64,000 nt of DNA from Caenorhabditis remanei. Taxonomy: Eukaryota > Nematoda > Chromadorea > Rhabditida > Rhabditidae. The notes beneath the pieces are model-generated. The model was not told the DNA's origin. It saw only the letters and a program-made list of their open reading frames with translations, and searched no databases. Location: NCBI RefSeq assembly GCF_010183535.1, contig NC_071328.1:17174001-17238000 (forward strand), written 5' to 3'. Each line of letters starts with the position of its first letter. The first letter of the stretch is position 1. Positions 37,401 through 49,200 of this stretch are shown here, in pieces. Position numbers and translations under genes: made by a program.

Positions 37401-40400
37401 TACAAAAATGATCTAATTTAAAAAATTTTGTTCGAAAATAAAGTTGTAGTGACATTTCCGTCAATTTTTGAGATTTGGTCCAAGTGGTCTTTTCTGCCAA
37501 TACATTTTTCATCAGAACTCAGTCAGTTTTGGACGGATCGAGAAGATTTTTATACCATTCGAAAGCCCTCGTTTTTCTCTACAAAAATGATCTAATTAAA
37601 AAAAATTTTGTTCAAAAATAAAGTTGTAGTGACATTTCCGTCAATTTTTGAGATTTGGTCCAAGTGGTCTTTTCTGCCTATACATTTTTTATCAGAACTC
37701 AGTCAGTTTTGGACGGATCGTGAAGATTTTTATACCATTCGAAAGCCCTTGTTTTTTTCTACAAAAATGATCTAATTAAAGAACATTTAGTTCAAAAATA
37801 AAGTTGTAGTGACATTTCCGTCAATTTTTGAGATTTGGTCCAAGTGGTAATTTCTGCCTATCAAACGTTTTTTATCAGAACTCAGTCAGTTTTGGACGGA
37901 TCGTGAAGATTTTTATACCATTCGAAAGCCCTTGTTTTTTTCTACAAAAATGATCTAATTTAAAAAATTTTGTTCAAAAATAAAGTTGTAGTGACATTTC
38001 CGTCAATTTTTGAGATTTGGTCCAAGTGGTATTTTCTGCCAATACATTTTTCATCAGAACTCAGTCAGTTTTGGACGGATCGAGAAGATTTTTATACCAT
38101 TCGAAAGCCCTTGTTTTTCTCTACAAAAATGATCTAATTTTAAAAAATTTTGTTCGAAAATAAAGTTGTAGTGACATTTCCGTCAATTTTTGAGATTTGG
38201 TCCAAGTGGTCTTTTCTGCCTATACATTTTTTATCAGAACTCAGTCAGTTTTGGACGGATCGGGAAGATTTTTATACCATTCGAAAGCCCTTGTTTTTTC
38301 TACAAAAATGATCTAATTTAAAAAATTTTGTTCAAAAATAAAGTTGTAGTGACATTTCCGTCAATTTTTGAGATTTGGTCCAAGTGGTATTTTCTGCCAA
38401 TACATTTTTCATCAGAACTCAGTCAGTTTTGGACGGATCGAGAAGATTTTTATACCATTCGAAAGCCCTTGTTTTTCTCTACAAGAATGATCTAATTAAA
38501 GAACATTTTGTTCAAAAATAAAGTTGTAGTGACATTTCCGTCAATTTTTGAGATTTGGTCCAAGTGGTCTTTTCTGCCTATACATTTTTTATCAGAACTC
38601 AGTCAGTTTTGGACGGATCGTGAAGATTTTTATACCATTCGAAAGCCCTTGTTTTTTTCTACAAAAATGATCTAATTTAAAAAATTTTGTTCAAAAATAA
38701 AGTTGTAGTGACATTTCCGTCAATTTTTGAGATTTGGTCCAAGTGGTATTTTCTGCCAATACATTTTTCATCAGAACTCAGTCAGTTTTGGACGGATCGA
38801 GAAGATTTTTATACCATTCGAAAGCCCTTGTTTTTCTCTACAAAAATGATCTAATTTAAAAAATTTTGTTCGAAAATAAAGTTGTAGTGACATTTCCGTC
38901 AATTTTTGAGATTTGGTCCAAGTGGTCTTTTCTGCCAATACATTTTTCATCAGAACTCAGTCAGTTTTGGACGGATCGAGAAGATTTTTATACCATTCGA
39001 AAGCCCTCGTTTTTCTCTACAAAAATGATCTAATTAAAAAAATTTTGTTCGAAAATAAAGTTGTAGTGACATTTCCGTCAATTTTTGAGATTTGGTCCAA
39101 GTGGTCTTTTCTGCCAATACATTTTTCATCAGAACTCAGTCAGTTTTGGACGGATCGAGAAGATTTTTATACCATTCGAAAGCCCTTGTTTTTCTCTACA
39201 AAAATGATCTAATTAAAAAAATTTTGTTCGAAAATAAAGTTGTAGTGACATTTCCGTCAATTTTGAGATTTGGTCCAAGTGGTACTTTTCTGCCATACAT
39301 TTTTTATCAGAACTCAGTCAGTTTTGGACGGATCGGGAAGATTTTTATACCATTCGAAAGCCCTTGTTTTTCTCTACAAGAATGATCTAATTAAAGAACA
39401 TTTTGTTCAAAAATAAAGTTGTAGTGACATTTCCGTCAATTTTTGAGATTTGGTCCAAGTGGTCTTTTCTGCCTATACATTTTTTATCAGAACTCAGTCA
39501 GTTTTGGACGGATCGTGAAGATTTTTATACCATTCGAAAGCCCTTGTTTTTTCTACAAAAATGATCTAATTTAAAAAATTTTGTTCAAAAATAAAGTTGT
39601 AGTGACATTTCCGTCAATTTTTGAGATTTGGTCCAAGTGGTATTTTCTGCCAATACATTTTTCATCAGAACTCAGTCAGTTTTGGACGGATCGAGAAGAT
39701 TTTTATACCATTCGAAAGCCCTTGTTTTTCTCTACAAAAATGATCTAATTTAAAAAATTTTGTTCGAAAATAAAGTTGTAGTGACATTTCCGTCAATTTT
39801 TGAGATTTGGTCCAAGTGGTCTTTTCTGCCAATACATTTTTCATCAGAACTCAGTCAGTTTTGGACGGATCGAGAAGATTTTTATACCATTCGAAAGCCC
39901 TCGTTTTTCTCTACAAAAATGATCTAATTAAAAAAATTTTGTTCAAAAATAAAGTTGTAGTGACATTTCCGTCAATTTTTGAGATTTGGTCCAAGTGGTC
40001 TTTTCTGCCTATACATTTTTTATCAGAACTCAGTCAGTTTTGGACGGATCGGGAAGATTTTTATACCATTCGAAAGCCCTTGTTTTTTTCTACAAAAATG
40101 ATCTAATTTAAAAAATTTTGTTCAAAAATAAAGTTGTAGTGACATTTCCGTCAATTTTTGAGATTTGGTCCAAGTGGTATTTTCTGCCAATACATTTTTC
40201 ATCAGAACTCAGTCAGTTTTGGACGGATCGAGAAGATTTTTATACCATTCGAAAGCCCTTGTTTTTCTCTACAAAATGATCTAATTAAAGAACATTTTGT
40301 TCAAAATAAAGTTGTAGTGACATTTCCGTCAATTTTTGAGATTTGGTCCAAGTGGTCTTTTCTGCCTATACATTTTTTATCAGAACTCAGTCAGTTTTGG

Positions 40401-43400
40401 ACGGATCGGGAAGATTTTTATACCATTCGAAAGCCCTTGTTTTTTTCTACAAAAATGATCTAATTTAAAAAATTTTGTTCAAAAATAAAGTTGTAGTGAC
40501 ATTTCCGTCAATTTTTGAGATTTGGTCCAAGTGGTATTTTCTGCCAATACATTTTTCATCAGAACTCAGTCAGTTTTGGACGGATCGAGAAGATTTTTAT
40601 ACCATTCGAAAGCCCTTGTTTTTCTCTACAAAAATGATCTAATTTAAAAAATTTTGTTCGAAAATAAAGTTGTAGTGACATTTCCGTCAATTTTTGAGAT
40701 TTGGTCCAAGTGGTCTTTTCTGCCAATACATTTTTCATCAGAACTCAGTCAGTTTTGGACGGATCGAGAAGATTTTTATACCATTCGAAAGCCCTCGTTT
40801 TTCTCTACAAAAATGATCTAATTAAAAAAATTTTGTTCAAAAATAAAGTTGTAGTGACATTTCCGTCAATTTTTGAGATTTGGTCCAAGTGGTCTTTTCT
40901 GCCTATACATTTTTATCAGAACTCAGTCAGTTTTGGACGGATCGTGAAGATTTTTATACCATTCGAAAGCCCTTGTTTTTTTCTACAAAAATGATCTAAT
41001 TTAAAAAATTTTGTTCAAAAATAAAGTTGTAGTGACATTTCCGTCAATTTTTGAGATTTGGTCCAAGTGGTATTTTCTGCCAATACATTTTTCATCAGAA
41101 CTCAGTCAGTTTTGGACGGATCGAGAAGATTTTTATACCATTCGAAAGCCCTTGTTTTTCTCTACAAAAATGATCTAATTTTAAAAAATTTTGTTCGAAA
41201 ATAAAGTTGTAGTGACATTTCCGTCAATTTTTGAGATTTGGTCCAAGTGGTCTTTTCTGCCAATACATTTCTCATCAGAACTCAGTCAGTTTTGGACGGA
41301 TCGAGAAGATTTTTATACCATTCGAAAGCCCTCGTTTTTCTCTACAAAAATGATCTAATTAAAAAAATTTTGTTCGAAAATAAAGTTGTAGTGACATTTC
41401 CGTCAATTTTGAGATTTGGTCCAAGTGGAATTCCCTATCAAAACGTTTTTTATCAGAACTCAGTCAGTTTTGGACGGATCGGGAAGATTTTTACTACCAT
41501 TTGAAAGCCCTTGTTTTTCTCTACAAAAATGATCTAATTAAAGAACATTTGTTCAAAAATAAAGTTGTAGTGACATTTCCGTCAATTTTTGAGATTTGGT
41601 CCAAGTGGACTTTTCTGCCATACATTTTTTATCAGAACTCAGTCAGTTTTGGACGGATCGGGAAGATTTTTATACCATTCGAAAGCCCTTGTTTTTCTCT
41701 ACAAGAATGATCTAATTAAAGAACATTTTGTTCAAAATAAAGTTGTAGTGACATTTCCGTCAATTTTTGAGATTTGGTCCAAGTGGTCTTTTCTGCCTAT
41801 ACATTTTTTATCAGAACTCAGTCAGTTTTGGACGGATCGTGAAGATTTTTATACCATTCGAAAGCCCTCGTTTTTCTCTACAAAAATGATCTAATTAAAA
41901 AAATTTTGTTCGAAAATAAAGTTGTAGTGACATTTCCGTCAATTTTGAGATTTGGTCCAAGTGGAATTCCCTATCAAACGTTTTTTATCAGAACTCAGTC
42001 AGTTTTGGACGGATCGGGAAGATTTTTACACCATTTGAAAGCCCTTGTTTTTCTCTACAAAAATGATCTAATTAAAGAACATTTTGTTCAAAAATAAAGT
42101 TGTAGTGACATTTCCGTCAATTTTTGAGATTTGGTCCAAGTGGTACTTTTCTGCCATACATTTTTATCAGAACTCAGTCAGTTTTGGACGGATCGGGAAG
42201 ATTTTTATACCATTCGAAAGCCCTTGTTTTTCTCTACAAGAATGATCTAATTAAAGAACATTTTGTTCAAAAATAAAGTTGTAGTGACATTTCCGTCAAT
42301 TTTTGAGATTTGGTCCAAGTGGTCTTTTCTGCCTATACATTTTTTATCAGAACTCAGTCAGTTTTGGACGGATCGTGAAGATTTTTATACCATTCGAAAG
42401 CCCTTGTTTTTTTCTACAAAAATGATCTAATTTAAAAAATTTTGTTCAAAAATAAAGTTGTAGTGACATTTCCGTCAATTTTTGAGATTTGGTCCAAGTG
42501 GTATTTTCTGCCAATACATTTTTCATCAGAACTCAGTCAGTTTTGGACGGATCGAGAAGATTTTTATACCATTCGAAAGCCCTTGTTTTTCTCTACAAAA
42601 ATGATCTAATTAAAAACATTTTGTTCAAAAATAAAGTTGTAGTGACATTTCCGTCAATTTTTGAGATTTGGTCCAAGTGGTCTTTTCTGCCTATACATTT
42701 TTTATCAGAACTCAGTCAGTTTTGGACGGATCGGGAAGATTTTTATACCATTCGAAAGCCCTTGTTTTTCTCTACAAAAATGATCTAATTAAAGAACATT
42801 TAGTTCGAAAATAAAGTTGTAGTGACATTTCCGTCAATTTTTGAGATTTGGTCCAAGTGGTCTTTTCTGCCTATACATTTTTATCAGAACTCAGTCAGTT
42901 TTGGACGGATCGGGAAGATTTTTATACCATTCGAAAGCCCTTGTTTTTTTCTACAAAAATGATCTAATTTAAAAAATTTTGTTCGAAAATAAAGTTGTAG
43001 TGACATTTCCGTCAATTTTTGAGATTTGGTCCAAGTGGTCTTTTCTGCCAATACATTTTTCATCAGAACTCAGTCAGTTTTGGACGGATCGAGAAATTTT
43101 ATTACCATTCGAAAGCCCTCGTTTTCTCTACAAAATGATCTAATTAAAAAAATTTGTTCGGAAATAAAGTTGTAGTGACATTTCGTCAATTTTGAGATTT
43201 GGTCCAAGTGGAATTCCCTATCAAAACGTTTTTTATCAGAACTCAGTCAGTTTTGGACGGATCGGGAAGATTTTTACACCATTGAAAGCCCTTGTTTTTC
43301 TCTACAAAATGATCTAATTAAAGAACATTTTGTTCAAAAATAAAGTTGTAGTGACATTTCCGTCAATTTTGAGATTTGGTCCAAGTGGACTTTTCTGCCA

Positions 43401-43745
43401 TACATTTTTTATCAGAACTCAGTCAGTTCGTTTGGACGGATCGGGAAGATTTTTATACCATTCGGAAAGCCCTTGTTTTTCTCTACTAAATGATCTAATT
43501 TAAAGGAACATTTGTTCAAAATACAAAGTTGTAGGTGACATTTCCGTCAATTTTGAGATTTGGTCCCAGTGGTCGTTTTCTGCCTATACATTTTTTATCA
43601 GGAAACTCATCGTTTTGGACGGATCGTGAAGATTTTATACCATTCGAAAGCCCTTGTTTTTTCTACAAAAATGCTCTAATTTAAAAATTTGTTCAACATA
43701 CAAGTTTGTAGTGACATTTCCGTCAATTTTTGAGATTTGGTCCAA
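34480..43745. repeat. ~179-bp tandem satellite (about 52 monomers)
   Basis: Head-to-tail monomers of about 179 bp, each carrying GTTGTAGTGACATTTCCGTC, GAGATTTGGTCCAAGTGG, CAGAACTCAGTCAGTTTTGG and CCATTCGAAAGCCC. The first monomers are diverged. Monomer variants (ATTTTCTGCCAATAC, CTTTTCTGCCTATAC, AATTCCCTATCAAA) recur in ordered patterns: identical stretches are 894 bp (five monomers) apart at 38913, 39807 and 40701. The open frames of about 99 residues are by-products of the repeat. The last ~650 bp before the gap contain many small insertions and deletions. Confidence 0.97.
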
Positions 43746-43845
43746 NNNNNNNNNNNNNNNNNNNNNNNNNNNNNNNNNNNNNNNNNNNNNNNNNNNNNNN
43801 NNNNNNNNNNNNNNNNNNNNNNNNNNNNNNNNNNNNNNNNNNNNN
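43746..43845. other. Assembly gap (100 N)
   Basis: Exactly 100 N, the usual size for a gap of unknown length. Satellite lies on the left, an inverted-repeat element on the right. Confidence 0.99.
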
Positions 43846-44865
43846 ATCCTAAATCCTCAATCGCGGGGCGTAGCGTTTAATCGATACGATGAAGAAATTG
43901 TAGACTTGCATTTGTTCCTGAATTTTTCTTCTTTTGCTTCGGAATTGCTTTGATCTACGTTTTGTTTCTCAAGAATTTCAGATTTTGACAAAACATGGTT
44001 TGATCTCCCCACACCATTTGTATTTTAGACGTACAAATAATTGATTTCAAAAATTAATCTTTGGATCTACCCTTTAAAGTTTGATATAGTTTTGATCTAC
44101 CCACATCATTAAAATTTTAGACCTAATACTTGTCGAAAACTATTGATTTCAAAAATTAATCTTTGGATCTACCCTTTGAAATTTGATATAGTTTTGATCT
44201 ACCCACATCCTTAAAATTGTAGACCTACTACTTGTCAAAAACAATAAGATCTTTAAAGTAAAACTTTTGACCTATCTTTCAACTTTTGTTTCAGGTTTGA
44301 TCTACCCCGCCTACCGGCAGATATTTCATTTTTGTCGACCATTTTTAGTTGTTTTTCGTCATTTGTGTTGTCATTTCATTTATTAGGTAGTTTTTCACTT
44401 GTTTTCTCTAGTTTTTCATTGAATTTTCAATAGTAGAGCTCAAGTTATTAACTTTCCAGTAGTATTTAAGAGATTTGTTAGGTAATTTCGACCAAGTTTG
44501 GAATTCTTTAGTATTTATCGAAAATTCAACCATAAACAGTTAAGGTAAGATAGGAATTCGAGAGTTACGCTAATGCTCAAAAATTCAGCTCCTAATTCAC
44601 CATAAAAAGATATAAAACATGAAGCGTAGCCCCGCGATTGAGAATTTAGGATTATTTAATTGATTTCTTAAGATTCTCTACTTTTCTTAGGCTTGATTTC
44701 TTAAAATTCTCTACTTTTCTTAGGCTTAGGCTTTATAGATTCTCTACTTTTCTAAGGCTTGAGTTTTAGAGATTCTCTACTTTTCTTAGGCTTAAGTTTA
44801 TGACACCGGGTTCATCCTAAATCCCCTTTTTTGTGACTGGCCCCAGTCCCAAGCTTTTTAACGGG
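43846..44865. mobile_element. Long inverted-repeat element A (left end lost in the gap)
   Basis: ATCCTAAATCCTCAATCGCG at 43846 is mirrored at 44630-44652. The right arm continues with repeats of GATTCTCTACTTTTCTTAGG and ends GACACCGGGTTCATCC ... AAGCTTTTTAACGGG directly against a TTAGGC tract. The interior repeats TTTGATCTACCC and AAAATTAATCTTTGGATCTA. Homologous to element B at 55785-56740. Confidence 0.75.
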
Positions 44866-45001
44866 TTAGGCTTAGGCTTAGGTTAGGCTTAGGCTTAGGC
44901 TTAGGCTTAGGCTTAGGCTTAGGCTTAGGCTTAGGCTTAGGTTAGGCTTAGGCTTAGGCTTAGGCTTAGGCTTAGGCTTAGGCTTAGGCTTAGGCTTAGG
45001 C
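44866..45001 (+). repeat. Interstitial telomeric tract 1 (TTAGGC)
   Basis: 23 consecutive telomere units: 21 TTAGGC plus two shortened TTAGG. The G-rich strand reads rightward. Confidence 0.98.
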
Positions 45002-46261
45002 GCAGGCGCCGTCAGGCGACTGCTGCCATTTAGGATCATGCTTCCACTGTACCAGGATTTTTAAAAACGTGAAATTTTCCGTGAGCTGGTAAAAATCGGA
45101 GAATCAATATTAGGTCACGAAAATTCGTGTACCTATGTAACTCACCGAGGTCTACAACTTTCTAGTACATCAAAATTTTTTATCTCTGACCTATAAAAAG
45201 TTATTCAAGGTGAAAGTTCAAAAAACACTTTTAAGACAATGTTGAGCGCTAATAAGTCGGAGCGTTTTGAAGATATCGACCTAATTCTTTTTGCAAACCC
45301 CCAAAACTAGACATTTCTGAGCTTTTCTATGTGGTCCGAAAAAATTCCCATCAGCAGATTTTCTAGGTCGGCGTTTTTTGGAACCTTTTTGCGATTTTCT
45401 CAAAAACGGCTCCACAGAATTTTTTTGTTTTCACATATGTGATGCCTTAGGATGTGAGGAATCATTTGGTCAAGGTCTCGTCTCATAAATTTTTCTTTGA
45501 CGCCCGGGAGGACACCTAGAAGTTGAGGAATTTGCGAAATTTTCAAAAACAGGATGACCTTTCGACACGTGGATTTGGTCGTCCATTTTTCAAATTTTTT
45601 CAAATTTTCATTTCTTATATTTATTCCCCGTGGCTTTGTCAAAGTAGTGGAGACCTGATGGCTGATATATGTGAATATTTAAAGAGATGGTTAAACCATG
45701 CCAACAGGTGACCTAATTAAAAAATTTTACTACTTCGAATCGAAAAAATTCGAATTTTTAGGATGGATTTGGAGTGTCGTAGTACACTGTTCGTCGTGGT
45801 GCACCGCTCTGGTTTGGGTCATAATGGATGAGACGCATTTGTGGCCTGCTCCTCCACATCATAACTTGCACCACCTTTTCATCAAATTGTTCCCCCTTTA
45901 ATCCATATGCTATTTTCTTTTGTTTTTTTCTTACACTCTAATACATTTTCATACATGTAATCAGTCAAAATGATTTATGTCATCACACAACAATTTAGGG
46001 ATGTTTTATATATATGAAAACAGACAACACTTGAAAGATAGTACATACTACAAAACAACATAAAGACAGAGAAAAGTTATGAGGCTCTATTTGAAAAAAT
46101 GTAGGTTAGACTAATCACATTGCTCAACTTTTTGGTGTCTTATAGAAACAGTATATTCGTATTTAAGCATTCAATTCTGAAATTATTACGTGATCAAAAT
46201 TAGTTTGGGGAATTAGTCTGGGGAGCCTCCCAATTTGAAGTAGAACTTTTGAACAATAGTG
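45002..46261. other. Subtelomere-like spacer before the Helitron gene
   Basis: It begins with a GC-rich junction (GCAGGCGCCGTCAGGCGACT) related to those after the other tracts, followed by AT-rich filler. Short frames near 45400-45900 are not recognised. The Helitron 5' terminus probably lies here but I could not place it. Confidence 0.5.
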
Positions 46262-49200
46262 ATGGATGCACCCCAAAATAATTATTTACGATGGATTGAT
46301 TCTCGCCGTGATTTGGTTTTATTAAACACTGACCTCTTGATTTCGTATTATGTTCTACTTGATTTATGGGCAAAAAGTTTATTACCGGATTACATCCCGT
46401 ACATTGAACCAGCTATTGCTATTCAACATGACAAAGGTGCTCGAAATGTTTTTGAAGGCCGCAAACTAGTTTTCCAGACTTACAAAAAGAAGAATAAAGC
46501 AGCCACTAACTTGGCTAAGCTTACTCCCACAAAAGCGAACCCGCTGAAACCTCCTGATAAAGATGTAATCACACTTGACGATTCTGCCGTTACCGTTGTC
46601 GTACCCCCCCTGAAAGTGTGTGAATCCAAGATCCCTGTCTCAATATCTTCCTCCGACGTCATTATCATTGATTCCCCAATGCCTCAAGACCAGGAAGATG
46701 GCTCTGAGTCCATAATTGTCGATTCTGATGGTGGCATGGAAGGTGGAAAACTCGAGAAACGGATTCCGAAGAAACAACGCCGTAAAAGTGTAAACCAAAA
46801 AAGTTACAGAAAAAAACTTACGGTGAACATGGATAAACTGACCAAAATTTTTCTCTCTCTGTCACTGATCAGCACTCGGTAAAAATAAAGCAAAGACTTT
46901 CATAAGGAAAAATTTTAGCTTCTATTCTACACTTGATGCCGACGTTCGTGTGGCTAGAGATGCCATAAAATTTGAACAACATTCTTTCATATGCAAATGT
47001 ATAAGATATGATTCAGAAGTGGCAATCAAAGATTTTATTGACTTGGTTAATGGGGTGGAAATATTGGTATATTATAATGAAACAAATGAAACTGGAAAAA
47101 AGGAACATTGATATTTTCAGGAGAAACTGATGAAAACCGAAAAAAATGCTGCCGAATTGGATAAAATGAAAAGAGCTGTACAAAAAATATTGTATGCGGT
47201 TGTCGTAAGATATTTTTCCAAAAAATCGACAACATTAGCTAGAATTTTTAAAGAACTTATTGCGTCAAACAAGGTATTAATTTCTGTTAGAATTGAAGTG
47301 GACCATAAACACAGATTCTTTATAACAACGTGCTTGATCTTGTCGACATGACAAGAAATCGAATGAACAACGTGCAGTCATCTATTGAAGCTCTCAAAAA
47401 TATCCTCTTGTCAAAAAAACATCTTCTTTATCGTCAACTGAACAGGCCCATTAAAAAAATAGACGGAGAATCAAATGATGTAAGTTTGTACACACAAAAA
47501 ATGAAGGGAAAATTTACATGATCACAAACTGTTAAGGGCTACGTAGTCAGACAAATTGGTCTACGAAGATATCATTACAAAAAAGTCGAGGAAAACTGTG
47601 ATGGATACGAAAGGATGGAGTATTTGTTGCCTCAAATACACAAAGAATTTATGGGGTATTGTACTCAACACTCGAGGGAAAACGAAGCTGAAAAAGAAGG
47701 TAGCGCTGAAGAGAATGAAGAGATCAGTTCCGATGAGTTTGAGATGAAAGATGTGGGAGAGGAAACCAGAAAAGAACATATAAAAAAATGCACCATGATT
47801 CGAAAATGCGACTCGCAATGCCCATTAGTAACTCCAAGCGAATTCCAAACAATGAAAAGCATTTTTAAAAGAAACGAAAGCATTGCAAATATGTCGGAAT
47901 TTGCTCGGGTTGCTTTATAGGAAAAAACTAGTTTTTATACATGAAGTTTCAGAATATGATTACTATCACTGATGAGAATGTGTCTGAAGGCGTAATTCTC
48001 TCCGCCTTCTTAAAGAGATCGTATAATTGTTTCAGTGGAATTCGATCGTTATGTAAAAAAGTTGAAAACATTGCAAATACTTCTCAGGCGCTTGTCAAGG
48101 TGAACATAAACGGTCGGATAGGGATCATTTTTATGATTTACAGTTAGAAATATCATTGGAATCAGGAACAATTGAAGAACAAGATGAGGCTCTTGTAATG
48201 CCAGGACTCCATCTGTCCACCAAAATTGATTTTCTCCGAAAAAAACCTATGGAAAACAAGAGACTGACACAGGTGGATTTTATGAGAAGTCATGGGAAAG
48301 AAATACAAGAATTTCATACACAAATTGGGAAAGATGAGACGTATAGTTGTGCAGTTTGCCACAAATTATCATTAGCTGAAAATCTCATTAAATGGGATTC
48401 AAGTAAAATCCTGGCTTTCTTACCTGAAGGAGCCTCTGAAACAGTGAGTAAAAAATGTGTTCATAACAAAAGAAAAATGATCAACTAATTATTTGCTTCC
48501 AATTCTCACATTTTAGCTTCAAGTGGATGTTTGTCGGCTGTGTAGACTATCAATCAGGAACAATAAAATGCCTGCCGATGCAGTTGCGAATCAGATGGAT
48601 ATAGATCAAACTCCTGACTGTCTAAAAGGTTTTATACAAATAGTGGTAGTTTAATTTATAGAAAAATGCAGATTTAAATTGGATTGAAAAAGCAATGATA
48701 CAAGTCGTACGACCGATCCAGCCAGTTGTCCATTTGAAAGATAATGGTGGTCGAAAAACACCAATAAAGGCTGCAGGAGGCGTCATGGTACTTGTCAAAG
48801 TGCCGATTCAAGCTACTTTTGATCATATAGTTCAAACACTTCCATCGGCAAAACATCTAAAGATCATAGTTGATGCTGGTTTTCAAAAAAGAATATGTTC
48901 CGTACCAAAAATGATTAAAGCCCTGAAGTATCTTAAAATAAATAACAGCAAGTATGCCTCCATTACAATTAATGAAGCCTTTCATTTGGACAAGGTACGT
49001 TAACAGAAATAAATGATTACAACCTCACCGGAATTCAGACGGATGCTATAATCTTCAAGAGACCGACTAGTGATCAATATGAGAAGTTGGTGGCAAATAG
49101 TGTTGCTGAGGAGTCAACTTTGATAACAAAAGATGATTTAAATCTCGAACACATTAAAGACAATGACATCCTTGACGAGCCACTGAATGCAGTGGGGAGA

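Noticed and set aside
34480..43745. CRISPR-like array
   Set aside because: The whole ~179-bp unit is repeated with no unique spacers, in a nematode genome.
34475..43953. Repeated ~60-107-residue open frames across the satellite
   Set aside because: They repeat with the 179-bp monomer, shift frame with its indels and match no domain; they are by-products of the tandem repeat.
45400..45901. Frames of 62-80 residues before the Helitron gene
   Set aside because: No recognisable motif and no convincing join to the Helitron first exon.
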